64,000 bases of DNA from Polynucleobacter sp. MWH-Spelu-300-X4 (GCF_018687515.1 NZ_CP061294.1:124001-188000); one strand, 5' to 3'. Positions 47,971 to 57,221 are shown, numbered from the stretch's first letter. The notes: a model not told the origin generated them from the letters alone. Program-made: numbers and translations.

Positions 47971-48226
47971 AATATCTAGAAATACTAAGTATCAGTAGTA
48001 ATAATTGATTCAGAAGCTGAATGAATAACCAAAAATGCTTAAAAAACAGTCAATTATGATTTTTAGTAAGAATTTAAGTTTTTGAAGTGTTCAAAGGGTG
48101 AGATTTCCTTGAAAAACAAGGGTTTTATTAGCTAAAAACGGCAGTTCTTAGGGTATATACGCATTGTTGCAAACCCCAAAAAATAGAAAAATAATCTCGA
48201 GATTAAGTCAATAAGTCGGAATTTTT
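47971..48226 (+). promoter_or_regulatory. Control region of the transport set, with catabolic operator
   Basis: This A+T-rich gap has no gene. It holds TTAGGG (48148-48153), a CATTG segment, then AATCTCGAGATT (48193-48204). A second degenerate copy AGTCGGAA (48214-48221) lies directly before the start codon, CG-to-CG distance 19 bp. The TTAGGG to TCTCGAGA distance (47 bp) equals that before the meta operon. The 12-mer TATTAGCTAAAA (48126-48137) is shared with the dmpL promoter (57187-57198). Confidence 0.6.
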
Positions 48227-49168
48227 ATGAACTATGAATTTTTAAAAACTACTGGTGCCATATTAATGGCAAGTGCTTTGCTTTCTGCATGCGGAAGCAA
48301 GTCTGAAACTTCTGCAAAAGAAGTTACTCCAGAAACACTTTCTACTCGTGTAGATCAATTCCAAGGCGCAGCTGCTAATCAAAAAGTAGCTGTCATTGTT
48401 GGCAAAGATATTGTGGGAGTGATTCCTCACGATGGTGCTAAGCCAACACGTGTTGAGATTAAAGGTACTGCATCTTTAATCGATGTGGCTACCTGTGCAG
48501 ACGGCAGTTTTGTCGCGCTTGATTTTTATCGCAAAGTTTGGACTTCAACGGATGACGGTCAATCATGGACATCTAAAGCAACGCCAGGTACATGGAGACC
48601 ATTAGGCGTTACTTGTGGCCCTGCTAACAGCTATTGGGTCGTTGGTAGCAATTCAACGATTGCTAATAGTAGCGATCGTGGCACAACATGGAAAACTGAT
48701 TCAACTGGTGAAGATGCCATGTTTAATACAGTTCAATTTATTGATGCGCAAAACGCTGTTGTAACAGGCGAGTTCGGCGCAGTTAAACGCAGTAGCGATG
48801 GTGGTAAGTCTTGGGTAACTAGCAGCATTGGCCCAGAGTTCTATCCATACGCAGCGTTGTTCGTATCTCCACAAGAAGGTTATGTCACAAGCTTAACTGG
48901 CACGATCATGCGCACTAAAAATGGTGGTGGTTCTTGGGAAAAAACAAAAAATGACACCGGTCTTTCACAGTTTGGTTTAGCTAATGTTGGCGGACGTGTT
49001 TACAGCGTTGGCTTAGGTGGTGTTGTGTTGCGTTTGGATGGCAACCAATGGGTGCCTGTGAAGATTGAAGGTTTTGGCGCGCCTTTCTTAAAAGGTGTTG
49101 TAGCAGTTAAAGGTGGCTTCCTTGTGGCTGGTGGTAACGGCGCATGGAAAGTAGTAACTGTTAAGTAA
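48227..49168 (+). CDS. Ycf48-like beta-propeller lipoprotein
   Basis: A 313-residue protein with a lipoprotein signal (LLSAC, Cys22 lipidated) and repeated WTSTDDGQSW, DRGTTWKTDS, SSDGGKSWVTS and KNGGGSWEKT segments, which are Asp-box (BNR) repeats of a Ycf48-type beta-propeller. In bacteria such proteins often accompany RND exporters and DUF1302/DUF1329 genes. Here all four are consecutive. Its job is probably to assist a periplasmic complex, but the substrate is unknown. Confidence 0.88.
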   Translation: MNYEFLKTTGAILMASALLSACGSKSETSAKEVTPETLSTRVDQFQGAAANQKVAVIVGKDIVGVIPHDGAKPTRVEIKGTASLIDVATCADGSFVALDFYRKVWTSTDDGQSWTSKATPGTWRPLGVTCGPANSYWVVGSNSTIANSSDRGTTWKTDSTGEDAMFNTVQFIDAQNAVVTGEFGAVKRSSDGGKSWVTSSIGPEFYPYAALFVSPQEGYVTSLTGTIMRTKNGGGSWEKTKNDTGLSQFGLANVGGRVYSVGLGGVVLRLDGNQWVPVKIEGFGAPFLKGVVAVKGGFLVAGGNGAWKVVTVK

Positions 49169-49198
49169 TCAGCAAAGATAAAGATTAGGAATTAAAAA

Positions 49199-51580
49199 GT
49201 GAAAAAGAAACTAACCCACATACTCCACGTTGGCGAAGAATGGCTATTCGCTAACCCTAAGATTGTTCTTTCAATTATCTTTGCTATTAGTGTTGCCTTT
49301 GCTTCATTGCTACCTAATTTGCGCATGGGCACAGACTTTGATGATCTGTTACCGCAAAACCATTCATTCATTCAATTGCATAACCAAATCAAAGGTGACT
49401 TTGGTGGTGCAAGTGCGGTTGTAGTGAGTGTTGAAGTTAAAGATGGCGATATCTTCACTAATGACACACTAAGTTTGATTGATAACTTGACGCAAGGTGT
49501 TGATAGTTTGCCTGGTGTTAACCATAACTTGGTTAGCAGTTTGACACACCGTACGACTCGTAAGATCACATTGGATGAAACAGGCAACATTAAGTCTGCT
49601 CTGTATTTTGATCCAGCTTCACCAAATTTATCACCTGCAGAACTAGATCAAATGCGTCGTGATGTGATGGCTAATCCACGCGTCTATGGTTTGATGGTTT
49701 CTCCAGACATGAAGTCAGCCATCATCAAAGGTCAGATGAACGAAGGCGGTGATATTGACTACCGTAAAACATTTGCTGAGTTATCTGAGTTGCGCGCTAA
49801 ATACGCGAATGACAAAGCAAAAATTCACGCAACTGGTTTGCCAGTTCTAACAGGTTGGGTTTACACATACTTAAATCAAATTTTGCAGATTTTGCTTTAT
49901 ACAGCTGCATTAATTTTTGGTTTATTGGTTGTTTACTTCCGTCGTTTCTACGGTGTGGCATTGCCTTTGTTAGGCATCTGTTTATCATCAGCTTGGGGCT
50001 TGGGCTTCATGACAATTTTGGGTTACACGCTTGACCCATTGTCTATGCCAATCCCATTCTTGATTGCCGCTCGTGCGACATCGCACGGTGTGCAATTAGT
50101 AGAGCGTTACTACTACGAATTAGAAATTACGAAGAGCGGTAAAAAAGCAGCGCGTAATGCATTGGACGCTTTGTTTAGACCTGGTTCATTGGCGATTACG
50201 ATTGACGCGATTGGTATTTTCGTTATTTGTTTGGGCGCAGCACCGATTAACATCAAGTTAGGTTACTACGCTGGATTCTGGGGCTTCTCTGTGATCTTCA
50301 CAGTTCACTTCATGGTTCCATTGTTCTTGACGATTTTGCCAGAGCCTAAGAAGAAAGAAAACAATCGTTCAGCGACGACTGCTGTTCTTTACAACATGGC
50401 TAAATTTATTGTTAACCCATTGAATGTGAAGATTGGTTTGATTGGTACAGCGTTAGCAGTAGTTGTGGCTAGCTTCTTCGTAGCTCAAGTGAAGTTTGGT
50501 GAGTCTGAGCCAGGTTCTCCAATATTGAACCGCACTCATGACTACAACATTTCTGCTAAATCTATTAACGAACATTTCCCTGGTTCAGAAGAGTTATTCG
50601 TTGTAGCAAGAACAAAAGATCAGAACGGTATTCAAAGACCAGAAGTTGTTCACGCGATGGAAAAATTTGGCGATCAAATGATGGCTAGAGATCCAGAGTT
50701 GGGTGGATACAAAGCTGTTCCTGGTTTGATTCGTCAAGTGAACATGTTGACTCACAGTGGTGATCCACGTTGGGCACAAATTCCTGATACACAAATTGAA
50801 GTTGCTGGTTTGATGTCTGCTTATGAACTATCTAGCCCGATTCCTGGTGCGATGAAAGAGTTCATGAATCCAGAAGGTACAGATGCTGTTTTAGCTTTCT
50901 TCTATAAAGACCACCAAGCAACAACATTGAAGCGTGTGGTTGATAACTCTAAAGAGTTCATCAAAGGTATCAACGGTACTGTTGAAAACTTCGAGCTCTT
51001 ATTAGGTGGCGGCATCATTGGTGTGAGCGCTGCGATCGACGAAGAAAACTTCCATGACACGATGTTGATTACACCAATCGTGATGTTGATGGCCTTTATC
51101 TTCGTGATGATCTATTACGAGTCATTGCATGCTGGTTGGTTAATGATTTTGCCGATGTTATACGCAACGATCTTGACTTACGGTTATATGGGCTTCATGA
51201 ACATTGGTATTAGCGTGAACACGATTCCTGTGATTGCGGTGGGTGTGGGTGTTGGTATTGACTACGCTGTATACATCATGGACCGTATTCGTGAAGAGTA
51301 TGAAGAGTTACATGATCTTCGTGAAGCTGTTCTACGTGCATTGAGCACAACAGGTTTAGCGGTTGGCTTCACTGCGGCGACATTGATTGCTGGTGTGATT
51401 ATGTGGGTGATCCTATCTGACCTACGTTTCCAATCAGACGCTGCTCTATTGTTAACAGTGATGTTGGCCTTGAATGCTGTAGCGGCGGTTCTTTTAGTAC
51501 CGGCTTGGGTCATGGCATTTAAACCTAAATTCATCACGGGCATTCACCGTGATGAAGACGGCATCTTGCAAAACGATTGA
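49199..51580 (+). CDS. RND-superfamily MMPL-type transporter
   Basis: A 793-residue inner-membrane protein with the hopanoid/MMPL-type layout: two repeats, each with one helix, a periplasmic domain (about 45-210 and 445-615) and five helices. MRMGTDFDDLLPQNH-like and GVGVGIDYAVYIMDRIREE segments are typical. There is no adaptor or TolC gene next to it, unlike tripartite pumps. MMPL/RND proteins of this type move lipids or other hydrophobic molecules. GTG start, 30 bp after the Ycf48-like gene. Confidence 0.9.
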   Translation: MKKKLTHILHVGEEWLFANPKIVLSIIFAISVAFASLLPNLRMGTDFDDLLPQNHSFIQLHNQIKGDFGGASAVVVSVEVKDGDIFTNDTLSLIDNLTQGVDSLPGVNHNLVSSLTHRTTRKITLDETGNIKSALYFDPASPNLSPAELDQMRRDVMANPRVYGLMVSPDMKSAIIKGQMNEGGDIDYRKTFAELSELRAKYANDKAKIHATGLPVLTGWVYTYLNQILQILLYTAALIFGLLVVYFRRFYGVALPLLGICLSSAWGLGFMTILGYTLDPLSMPIPFLIAARATSHGVQLVERYYYELEITKSGKKAARNALDALFRPGSLAITIDAIGIFVICLGAAPINIKLGYYAGFWGFSVIFTVHFMVPLFLTILPEPKKKENNRSATTAVLYNMAKFIVNPLNVKIGLIGTALAVVVASFFVAQVKFGESEPGSPILNRTHDYNISAKSINEHFPGSEELFVVARTKDQNGIQRPEVVHAMEKFGDQMMARDPELGGYKAVPGLIRQVNMLTHSGDPRWAQIPDTQIEVAGLMSAYELSSPIPGAMKEFMNPEGTDAVLAFFYKDHQATTLKRVVDNSKEFIKGINGTVENFELLLGGGIIGVSAAIDEENFHDTMLITPIVMLMAFIFVMIYYESLHAGWLMILPMLYATILTYGYMGFMNIGISVNTIPVIAVGVGVGIDYAVYIMDRIREEYEELHDLREAVLRALSTTGLAVGFTAATLIAGVIMWVILSDLRFQSDAALLLTVMLALNAVAAVLLVPAWVMAFKPKFITGIHRDEDGILQND

Positions 51581-51866
51581 AGCAAAACCAAAGCAAGAAA
51601 GAACTAAGAAATATAAATAGTGGAAAAAAAACAACACTATTAATAAACAAGTAGTAGAGAAACAGTAGTGCAACGGTAAAAAAAGAAAGAAAGTAACAAA
51701 AAGACAAATGAAAACAATGAGATAAGAAAATCTCGAGATAGTTAGGGGTTTTTCCTAATGGGAAAACTCCCTACATAAGAAATCTCGAGAAACCATTATT
51801 TTAACGGTAATAAATTTGTGTTTTTGTGTATTCATTTAGTAAGTCCGATTGTTAAGGAGAGTAGTT
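51581..51866 (+). promoter_or_regulatory. Control region of the DUF1302/DUF1329 pair, with two catabolic operators
   Basis: After a purine-rich, very A-rich stretch (51590-51730) come AATCTCGAGATA (51729-51740), the partial palindrome TTTCC-TAATG-GGAAA (51751-51765), and AATCTCGAGAAA (51781-51792). A degenerate second copy TAACGGTAA (51802-51810) follows, with 19 bp between CG centres. The first operator and its 3' flank resemble 57135-57160 before dmpL. A ribosome site AAGGAG lies at 51854-51859. Confidence 0.62.
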
Positions 51867-53903
51867 ATGTTTAATAAAAAATGGCGCAAAGCCTTACAGC
51901 CTAAGAACGTAGTTCTTGCGACTGTATTAGCTGTTGCCGGTGTAAGCGCAGTAGCGCAGAACTTGCCAGACCTAGGTTTGACAAGTGGTGATCCATGGAA
52001 TGCAGAGCTTTACTATGAAAACCATACAGCTTTGCGTGACAAAGCCGGTTTGTCAAAATTCCGTAATACTCTCCAGTCAGAGATGTCTAAGAATCTTAAC
52101 GATGGTTGGAGATTCCGCGGTATCTTGCGTGGTACATACGACGGTGTGTATGACCTAAACAAGAGTGAGTACGGTAAGAATGCTGGTGGTTCAGTAACAA
52201 TGAATAATACTTTGGGGCCATCTGGCGCTCTTGGAGTTGTTTTACCAGCTTCCGTTGCTTATGGTGGAGCTTTTTTAGCTGCTGACAATTCACCTCAGGC
52301 TGGAACAGCAGGCGCTCAAGCTACTGCAGGTTTGGGCGCAGCTTTTGGTGCCCCAGCTAACGCAGCGGGTGTATATGCTTATAGAAATGAAGGTTTGCAA
52401 ATTGTTGGTTCAGGTTGGAATACAGCAAATACCACTGCGGGTGCTATTAGCTTAGCTACTCCAGTGCGCCCTTGTAATTATGACTCTCGTGGTTGTATGG
52501 ATTTTGGTGGTTATGGTAATAAAACACAGGCTCAGTTAGCCGCACCAGAATTTAACAGCCGTTTGGATTTTATTCGTGAGGCTTATGTAACAAACACTTT
52601 CAAAGCTGATGGTGGTGATGTTTTCCTAAAGCTTGGTAAGCAACAAGTTGTTTGGGGACGTACAGACTTATTCCGCGTGCTAGATGTTATCAACCCAGTT
52701 GATTACTCACGTAATAATATTTACGATGAATTGCAAGATATCCGTATCCCGATGTGGATCGCTCAAGCTGAGTACCGTATGGGTGCTAGTGAGAATATGC
52801 AAGACCGTAACTTATCAGTTGTTTGGAATTTTGACCAATTCCGTCCAAATAATCTAGGTCAAGGTGGTACACCTAACAGCATTCTTGATGCGGGTAACTT
52901 ATTCCGCGGTTTGAGAAATTGCTGGGTTAATGGTTGTACTGTCGGCGCTTTTGGTGCTGACAACCCATTAGGTGGTGCTGCCTTCAACTTTGGCCCTGGG
53001 CAGCTTGGTATTCGTAATGTTGATTTGCCAAATTGGAGTCTTGCAAATACACAACTAGGTATTAAGTTTGAAGGTGTTACTAAAGAAGGACTTAGTTTTT
53101 CTTTGAATGGATTAACTTATAGATCTCAATTGCCTTCATTGCGCGGGGGAATTCCTGTATTTGATCCATTCTTGACTAATACTATGTCGGCAACAAATGG
53201 TGCTTATGTGCCCGCTTTTGATATGGTTTATCCGCGTGTAAATTTAGTTGGTGGTTCTATGGACTTCCAAGTTGAGTCATTAGGTGCAGCAATGCGTTTA
53301 GAAGGTGCTTACACACGAGGTGAAGAATTCGCAAATACACTTAATTCAAGTATGTATTCGAAAAACCCAGTTTGGCGCTCTGTGATTGGCTTTGACCGTC
53401 CAACATTCGTGCCATTTATTAGCACAGAACGCACAGTCTTATTCTCGGGGCAATTATTCTATCAACATATTTTTAATCATCAACAAGAACAAAGACCATG
53501 GGGTATGGCAGGCATGCCTGATTGGAAAGACAATGCAATCGCTACATTGTTGATGAAAGCATTCTTGATGAATGACCGTTTGAGCCCAGAAATTATCTTT
53601 GCTCGTGATTTCCGTGCACAAGCTAATGTGATTGCTCCAGCAGTTGAGTGGTTATATACAGATAATTTGAAATTGAAGTTTGGCGCAAATGTGAAGTTTG
53701 GTCATGAGCAAAATCAATGGAAGTGGAGTCATGCCGCCGCCGCTGATGCATATCATAATACTGGGCCAACAGATACACCTTATGCAACTTTGTATGACAC
53801 AGGTCTTGGTGGTATGGAGCCTCTAGGTCGTTTCCGTGCAGGTCCGATTGGTACAGCATTTGGCCAAAATGAGATCTACGCAACATTGCGCTACAAGTTT
53901 TAA
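51867..53903 (+). CDS. DUF1302 outer-membrane beta-barrel protein
   Basis: A DUF1302 protein of 678 residues (ATG at 51867, spaced 7 bp from AAGGAG; an upstream TTG frame start is disregarded). The signal peptide ends in AVA (about 32). The mature part is rich in alternating strands and ends in LRYKF with terminal Phe, as for outer-membrane barrels. A family block is visible in GDVFLKLGKQQVVWGRTD and VINPVDYSRNN. An internal Gly/Ala-rich stretch (about 105-190) may be a loop. It is followed at 18 bp by a DUF1329 gene, the usual partner. Confidence 0.88.
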   Translation: MFNKKWRKALQPKNVVLATVLAVAGVSAVAQNLPDLGLTSGDPWNAELYYENHTALRDKAGLSKFRNTLQSEMSKNLNDGWRFRGILRGTYDGVYDLNKSEYGKNAGGSVTMNNTLGPSGALGVVLPASVAYGGAFLAADNSPQAGTAGAQATAGLGAAFGAPANAAGVYAYRNEGLQIVGSGWNTANTTAGAISLATPVRPCNYDSRGCMDFGGYGNKTQAQLAAPEFNSRLDFIREAYVTNTFKADGGDVFLKLGKQQVVWGRTDLFRVLDVINPVDYSRNNIYDELQDIRIPMWIAQAEYRMGASENMQDRNLSVVWNFDQFRPNNLGQGGTPNSILDAGNLFRGLRNCWVNGCTVGAFGADNPLGGAAFNFGPGQLGIRNVDLPNWSLANTQLGIKFEGVTKEGLSFSLNGLTYRSQLPSLRGGIPVFDPFLTNTMSATNGAYVPAFDMVYPRVNLVGGSMDFQVESLGAAMRLEGAYTRGEEFANTLNSSMYSKNPVWRSVIGFDRPTFVPFISTERTVLFSGQLFYQHIFNHQQEQRPWGMAGMPDWKDNAIATLLMKAFLMNDRLSPEIIFARDFRAQANVIAPAVEWLYTDNLKLKFGANVKFGHEQNQWKWSHAAAADAYHNTGPTDTPYATLYDTGLGGMEPLGRFRAGPIGTAFGQNEIYATLRYKF

Positions 53904-53921
53904 TTTAGGAGTTAATTAATA

Positions 53922-55232
53922 ATGAAAACGAAATTTTCCGCACTATTAATGGCTCTGTTGGCAGTGGGTGCTGTTGGTTCAGCATTCGCAGCTACAGAGG
54001 CAGACGTAGAAAGATCATTCTTCCCGTATAAGAGTGGTGTTCCTACATTCCCTGGTTTGAATGAAGGTACTGTTGTTAGTTCTAAAAACGTAGATCAGTT
54101 CAAAGATGTCGTTGACCCAGCTTTGTTTGACATGATCAAACGTGGTTGGTTAGACGTGACTGTTGGTAAAACAACATCATTCGACATGAACAAGGCTTAC
54201 GTTGAAGCAACACGTGCTAACTTGAACAAGACTAAGCTTGGTGCTAAGCCAGGCGAGATCGAAGGCTTCGTTGCTGGTCGTCCGTTCCCTGAAGAGCCAT
54301 CTGCTTCTGACCCACGTGCGGGTGAGAAGATTATGTGGAACTACAAGTACGGCGTTAACTGGGGTGACAATGCTGCGATTTATCCGTTCTACTGGAAATA
54401 TCGCGATATGACTTCAGGTAAGTTAGAGAAGACATTGAAGTTAAACCTTCACTTCTTGAACTTCACACATCGTATTCAAGACGAACCAAAACCAGAAGTA
54501 ACGCCTAACCCATCTAAGTTATTCCGTGGTATCTACATGAACATCATGGAGCCACAAGACTTGAAGGGTACTCAGTTGTTGATTCAGCGTTATGAAGATG
54601 ACTTGAAATCTGATGATGCTTACTTGTACTTAGGTTTCCAACGTCGCGTACGTCGTTTGGCAACTGGTCAAGTGACTGACGCGTTCTTGGGCGCTGACTT
54701 GATGATTCAAGACTTTGAGGGTTACAACGACCGTCTATCAGCTTACAAGTGGAAATACGTAGCTACTAAGAATGTGTTGATGCCTTACTACTACCATAAC
54801 CAATTGAAGCTAGCGACTGATATGCCTGCTGAAGCAGACGGCTACAAGTATGTTGACTTCGGTGGTCAAGGTAACTGTTTCCAAAACATTACATGGCAGT
54901 TGCGTAAGGTTTACATTGTTGAGGGTTCACCAGTTGATGCGAGCCCAATTAGCAAGCGTTTGATTTACATCGATGCTCAGGCTAACAACATTAACCGTAG
55001 CGTGATCTACGATAAGAAAGGTGAAATCTGGAAGACATTTACTATTGGTAAATCACACCCAGACTCACACTTAGCTGTGAACAAAGGTTCAGGTATTCCT
55101 ATCGACGACTCATTCTCAATGGTTGACTTGCAAGCTAAGCATTGCACAACAGGTCAATTCAAGGGACAAGTTGATGTTAAGTTGAACCCACCACGTATGT
55201 TCCAAGTTCAGTTCATGCGCGGCGGTGACTAA
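53922..55232 (+). CDS. DUF1329 protein (copy 2), partner of DUF1302
   Basis: A 436-residue secreted protein (signal peptide to AFAA, about 23). Conserved YLGFQRRVRRLATGQVTDAF, LMIQDFEGYND, GGQGNCFQNITWQL and KHCTTGQFKG are shared with the copy at 23411. Codon use is strongly biased toward the set used by highly expressed genes in this window. The RND-Ycf48-DUF1302-DUF1329 set may move a hydrophobic compound across the envelope; direction and substrate are unknown. Confidence 0.88.
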   Translation: MKTKFSALLMALLAVGAVGSAFAATEADVERSFFPYKSGVPTFPGLNEGTVVSSKNVDQFKDVVDPALFDMIKRGWLDVTVGKTTSFDMNKAYVEATRANLNKTKLGAKPGEIEGFVAGRPFPEEPSASDPRAGEKIMWNYKYGVNWGDNAAIYPFYWKYRDMTSGKLEKTLKLNLHFLNFTHRIQDEPKPEVTPNPSKLFRGIYMNIMEPQDLKGTQLLIQRYEDDLKSDDAYLYLGFQRRVRRLATGQVTDAFLGADLMIQDFEGYNDRLSAYKWKYVATKNVLMPYYYHNQLKLATDMPAEADGYKYVDFGGQGNCFQNITWQLRKVYIVEGSPVDASPISKRLIYIDAQANNINRSVIYDKKGEIWKTFTIGKSHPDSHLAVNKGSGIPIDDSFSMVDLQAKHCTTGQFKGQVDVKLNPPRMFQVQFMRGGD

Positions 55233-55275
55233 GCTCTGTGTGGAATTAGCTTAATTATTTAAGCTGATCCAATTC

Positions 55276-55312
55276 AACCCTCAAGTACCTTTTGGTATTT
55301 GAGGGTTTTTTA
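55276..55312 (+). terminator. Terminator after the DUF1329 gene
   Basis: AACCCTCAA-GTACC / GGTA-TTTGAGGGTT with TTTT loop, followed by TTTTTT. Confidence 0.88.
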
Positions 55313-55377
55313 ATGCCTAAAAAAATAAAAATAGACGAAAATGTCACTTATTAGAAATAGATTTATTTGGAGATTTG

Positions 55378-57051
55378 GTGAAAAAAGTTCCTGATTCAGA
55401 ACTTGTTCAATTACGTCATCAGCTTAAATTCTCATTTGAGACGGGTGAGATTTGGTTGGGTGAGAACCGCATGGTTCTTATGCACGTGGCCGCATTAGGC
55501 GCCTTGCGTAATGAAATCATTGAATCTTTAGGTATGGAGCGTGCGCGCGGTCTTTTAGTGCGCATGGGGTATGCATCCGGCGTACGTGATGCAGAGTTAG
55601 CTAAGACACTACCCAGTAATGATTCTCCTGAAGATGGCATTATGTTGGGCCCGATGCTGCACTCCTTCAAAGGCATGGTTCGGGTCGAAAAGAAAAAATT
55701 ATCGATGGACTTATCTAAGGGTAAGTTCACGGGAGAGTTTCTTTGGGAAAACTCTTGGGAAGCTCAAACGCACTTAGAAAAATTTGGTATTGGTGATGAT
55801 GTCGAGTGTTGGAGTCAGGTGGGTTACGCCTCTGGTTATGTTTCTACCTTCGTTGGTCGCCCTGTGATTTTTAAAGAAACTAAGTGCGTTTGTAAGGGTG
55901 ATCACAATTGTTATATTGAAGGACGTCTTTTAGAAAACTGGGAAGACTCTGATGACTACTTGCGTTACTACAAGCCGGACAACATTGCGAGTAAATTGAT
56001 TGACTTGCAAGAAGAAGTGGCAAGTTTAAGAGCTTCTTTGAGTAAGGTGAGTTTGCCAGATAACATTATTGGTGAATCTGAAGCTTTTAAAACAGCTCTT
56101 AATTTGGCTTCTACTGCTGCATCCAACCCGATTACTGTTTTGTTGTTGGGTGAGACAGGTGTTGGTAAAGAGGTCTTTGCACATTGGATACATGACAACA
56201 GCGATCGTGCCTCACAACCCTTTATTGCATTGAACTGTGCAGCGATTCCGAATGATTTGTTGGAGTCAGAATTATTTGGTGTGGAAAAAGGCGCGTTTAC
56301 TGGCGCGCAACAATCACGTCCTGGTCGATTTGAACGCGCCAATGGCGGAACATTATTTTTAGATGAGGTTGGAGACCTTACACTAGCTGCCCAAGTAAAA
56401 CTACTCCGTGTTTTAGAGAGTGGCGAGTTAGAGCGCTTGGGTGATATTAAAACTAGACAGGTCAATGTTCGATTAATCACCGCTACTAACGTTAACTTGC
56501 AACAAGCAGTTAAAGACGGCAAATTTAGAGCGGACTTGTACTACCGATTAAATGCTTATCCAGTCAATATTCCGCCATTGCGTGATCGTAGAGCGGATAT
56601 TCCATTGTTATTAGATGCGTTTATTAAGAAATATGCTTTGCTACACAATAAGCGTATTCCGGGAGTGACTGATAAGGCTATGCGGATGCTCATGAGTTAC
56701 GACTGGCCAGGCAATATACGTGAGCTTGAAAATATGATGGAGCGTGGTGTTTTATTAACTGCCTCAGACGATCGTATTGAGCTCAAGCATTTATTTGCTG
56801 GTGTATCTGATGTATTTACCAGTGAGGTTGAATTAAACCCCTACGGCCGAGTAGTGGATTCTCACTCTAAATCTTCCGAGGCATTGGCTGAAGAAATTCT
56901 TAAGCAAGGCATTTCATTAGAAGACCATGAATTAATGCTCATGGAGGCTGCAGTTAGAAAGACGGGCGGTAACCTAGCAAAAGCTGCAGAACTGCTTGGC
57001 GTTACTCGTCGTCAAATTGCTTATCGGTTAGAAAAAGAAGATAAAAAGTAA
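55378..57051 (+). CDS. dmpR: DmpR/MopR-type phenol-sensing sigma-54 activator
   Basis: A sigma-54-dependent activator of 557 residues. The N-terminal sensor (XylR_N plus V4R, about 1-195) keeps the phenol-anchoring His96 and Trp124 and the zinc ligands Cys145, Glu168, Cys171 and Cys179; by my recollection these match MopR His106, Trp134, Cys155, Glu178, Cys181 and Cys189 with a constant shift of ten (numbering from the TTG at 55375). A helical linker leads to the AAA+ domain: Walker [15 protein letters not shown] loop (306-311), Walker [13 protein letters not shown] Fis-type helix-turn-helix ends the protein ([20 protein letters not shown]). GTG at 55378 fits the GGAG better than TTG at 55375. 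It lies directly upstream of, and in the same direction as, its likely target dmpL. Confidence 0.94.
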   Translation: MKKVPDSELVQLRHQLKFSFETGEIWLGENRMVLMHVAALGALRNEIIESLGMERARGLLVRMGYASGVRDAELAKTLPSNDSPEDGIMLGPMLHSFKGMVRVEKKKLSMDLSKGKFTGEFLWENSWEAQTHLEKFGIGDDVECWSQVGYASGYVSTFVGRPVIFKETKCVCKGDHNCYIEGRLLENWEDSDDYLRYYKPDNIASKLIDLQEEVASLRASLSKVSLPDNIIGESEAFKTALNLASTAASNPITVLLLGETGVGKEVFAHWIHDNSDRASQPFIALNCAAIPNDLLESELFGVEKGAFTGAQQSRPGRFERANGGTLFLDEVGDLTLAAQVKLLRVLESGELERLGDIKTRQVNVRLITATNVNLQQAVKDGKFRADLYYRLNAYPVNIPPLRDRRADIPLLLDAFIKKYALLHNKRIPGVTDKAMRMLMSYDWPGNIRELENMMERGVLLTASDDRIELKHLFAGVSDVFTSEVELNPYGRVVDSHSKSSEALAEEILKQGISLEDHELMLMEAAVRKTGGNLAKAAELLGVTRRQIAYRLEKEDKK

Positions 57052-57077
57052 GCTTTAAGCCGTATAAACTTAAAATT

Positions 57078-57129
57078 GTTACAAATTTGTTAAAACCTTG
57101 TTTACATAAGTTACAAATTTGTAACTTAT
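57078..57129 (+). promoter_or_regulatory. Two upstream activating sites for DmpR
   Basis: The 13-mer GTTACAAATTTGT occurs at 57078-57090 and 57110-57122, exactly 32 bp (three helix turns) apart. The second copy is inside a perfect 24-bp palindrome (57106-57129, half-site ATAAGTTACAAA). XylR/DmpR activators bind paired palindromic sites with about this spacing 100-200 bp upstream of the start of transcription. Confidence 0.82.
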
Positions 57130-57205
57130 AGAATTCTCGGAAAGTTAATGGTTTTCCCTGAAAGACGGACCTCTGACCCTTATGTATATTAGCTAAAAGA
57201 ATATT

Positions 57206-57221
57206 TGGCACGCATTTTGCA
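57206..57221 (+). promoter_or_regulatory. Sigma-54 (-24/-12) promoter of dmpLNO
   Basis: TGGCACG-CATT-TTGCA matches the sigma-54 consensus with the invariant GG and GC separated by 10 bp. It lies about 61 bp before the dmpL start and 88 bp after the centre of the proximal activator site. Confidence 0.92.

Noticed and set aside
48148..48171. Possible sigma-54 promoter before the Ycf48-like gene (ACGCATT-TTGCA resemblance to the dmpL promoter)
   Set aside because: The invariant GG at the right distance (GG-N10-GC) is missing and the spacing is one base longer.
55968..56522. Reverse-strand open frame of 184 codons inside dmpR
   Set aside because: It is antisense to the conserved AAA+ domain and its translation resembles no protein family.
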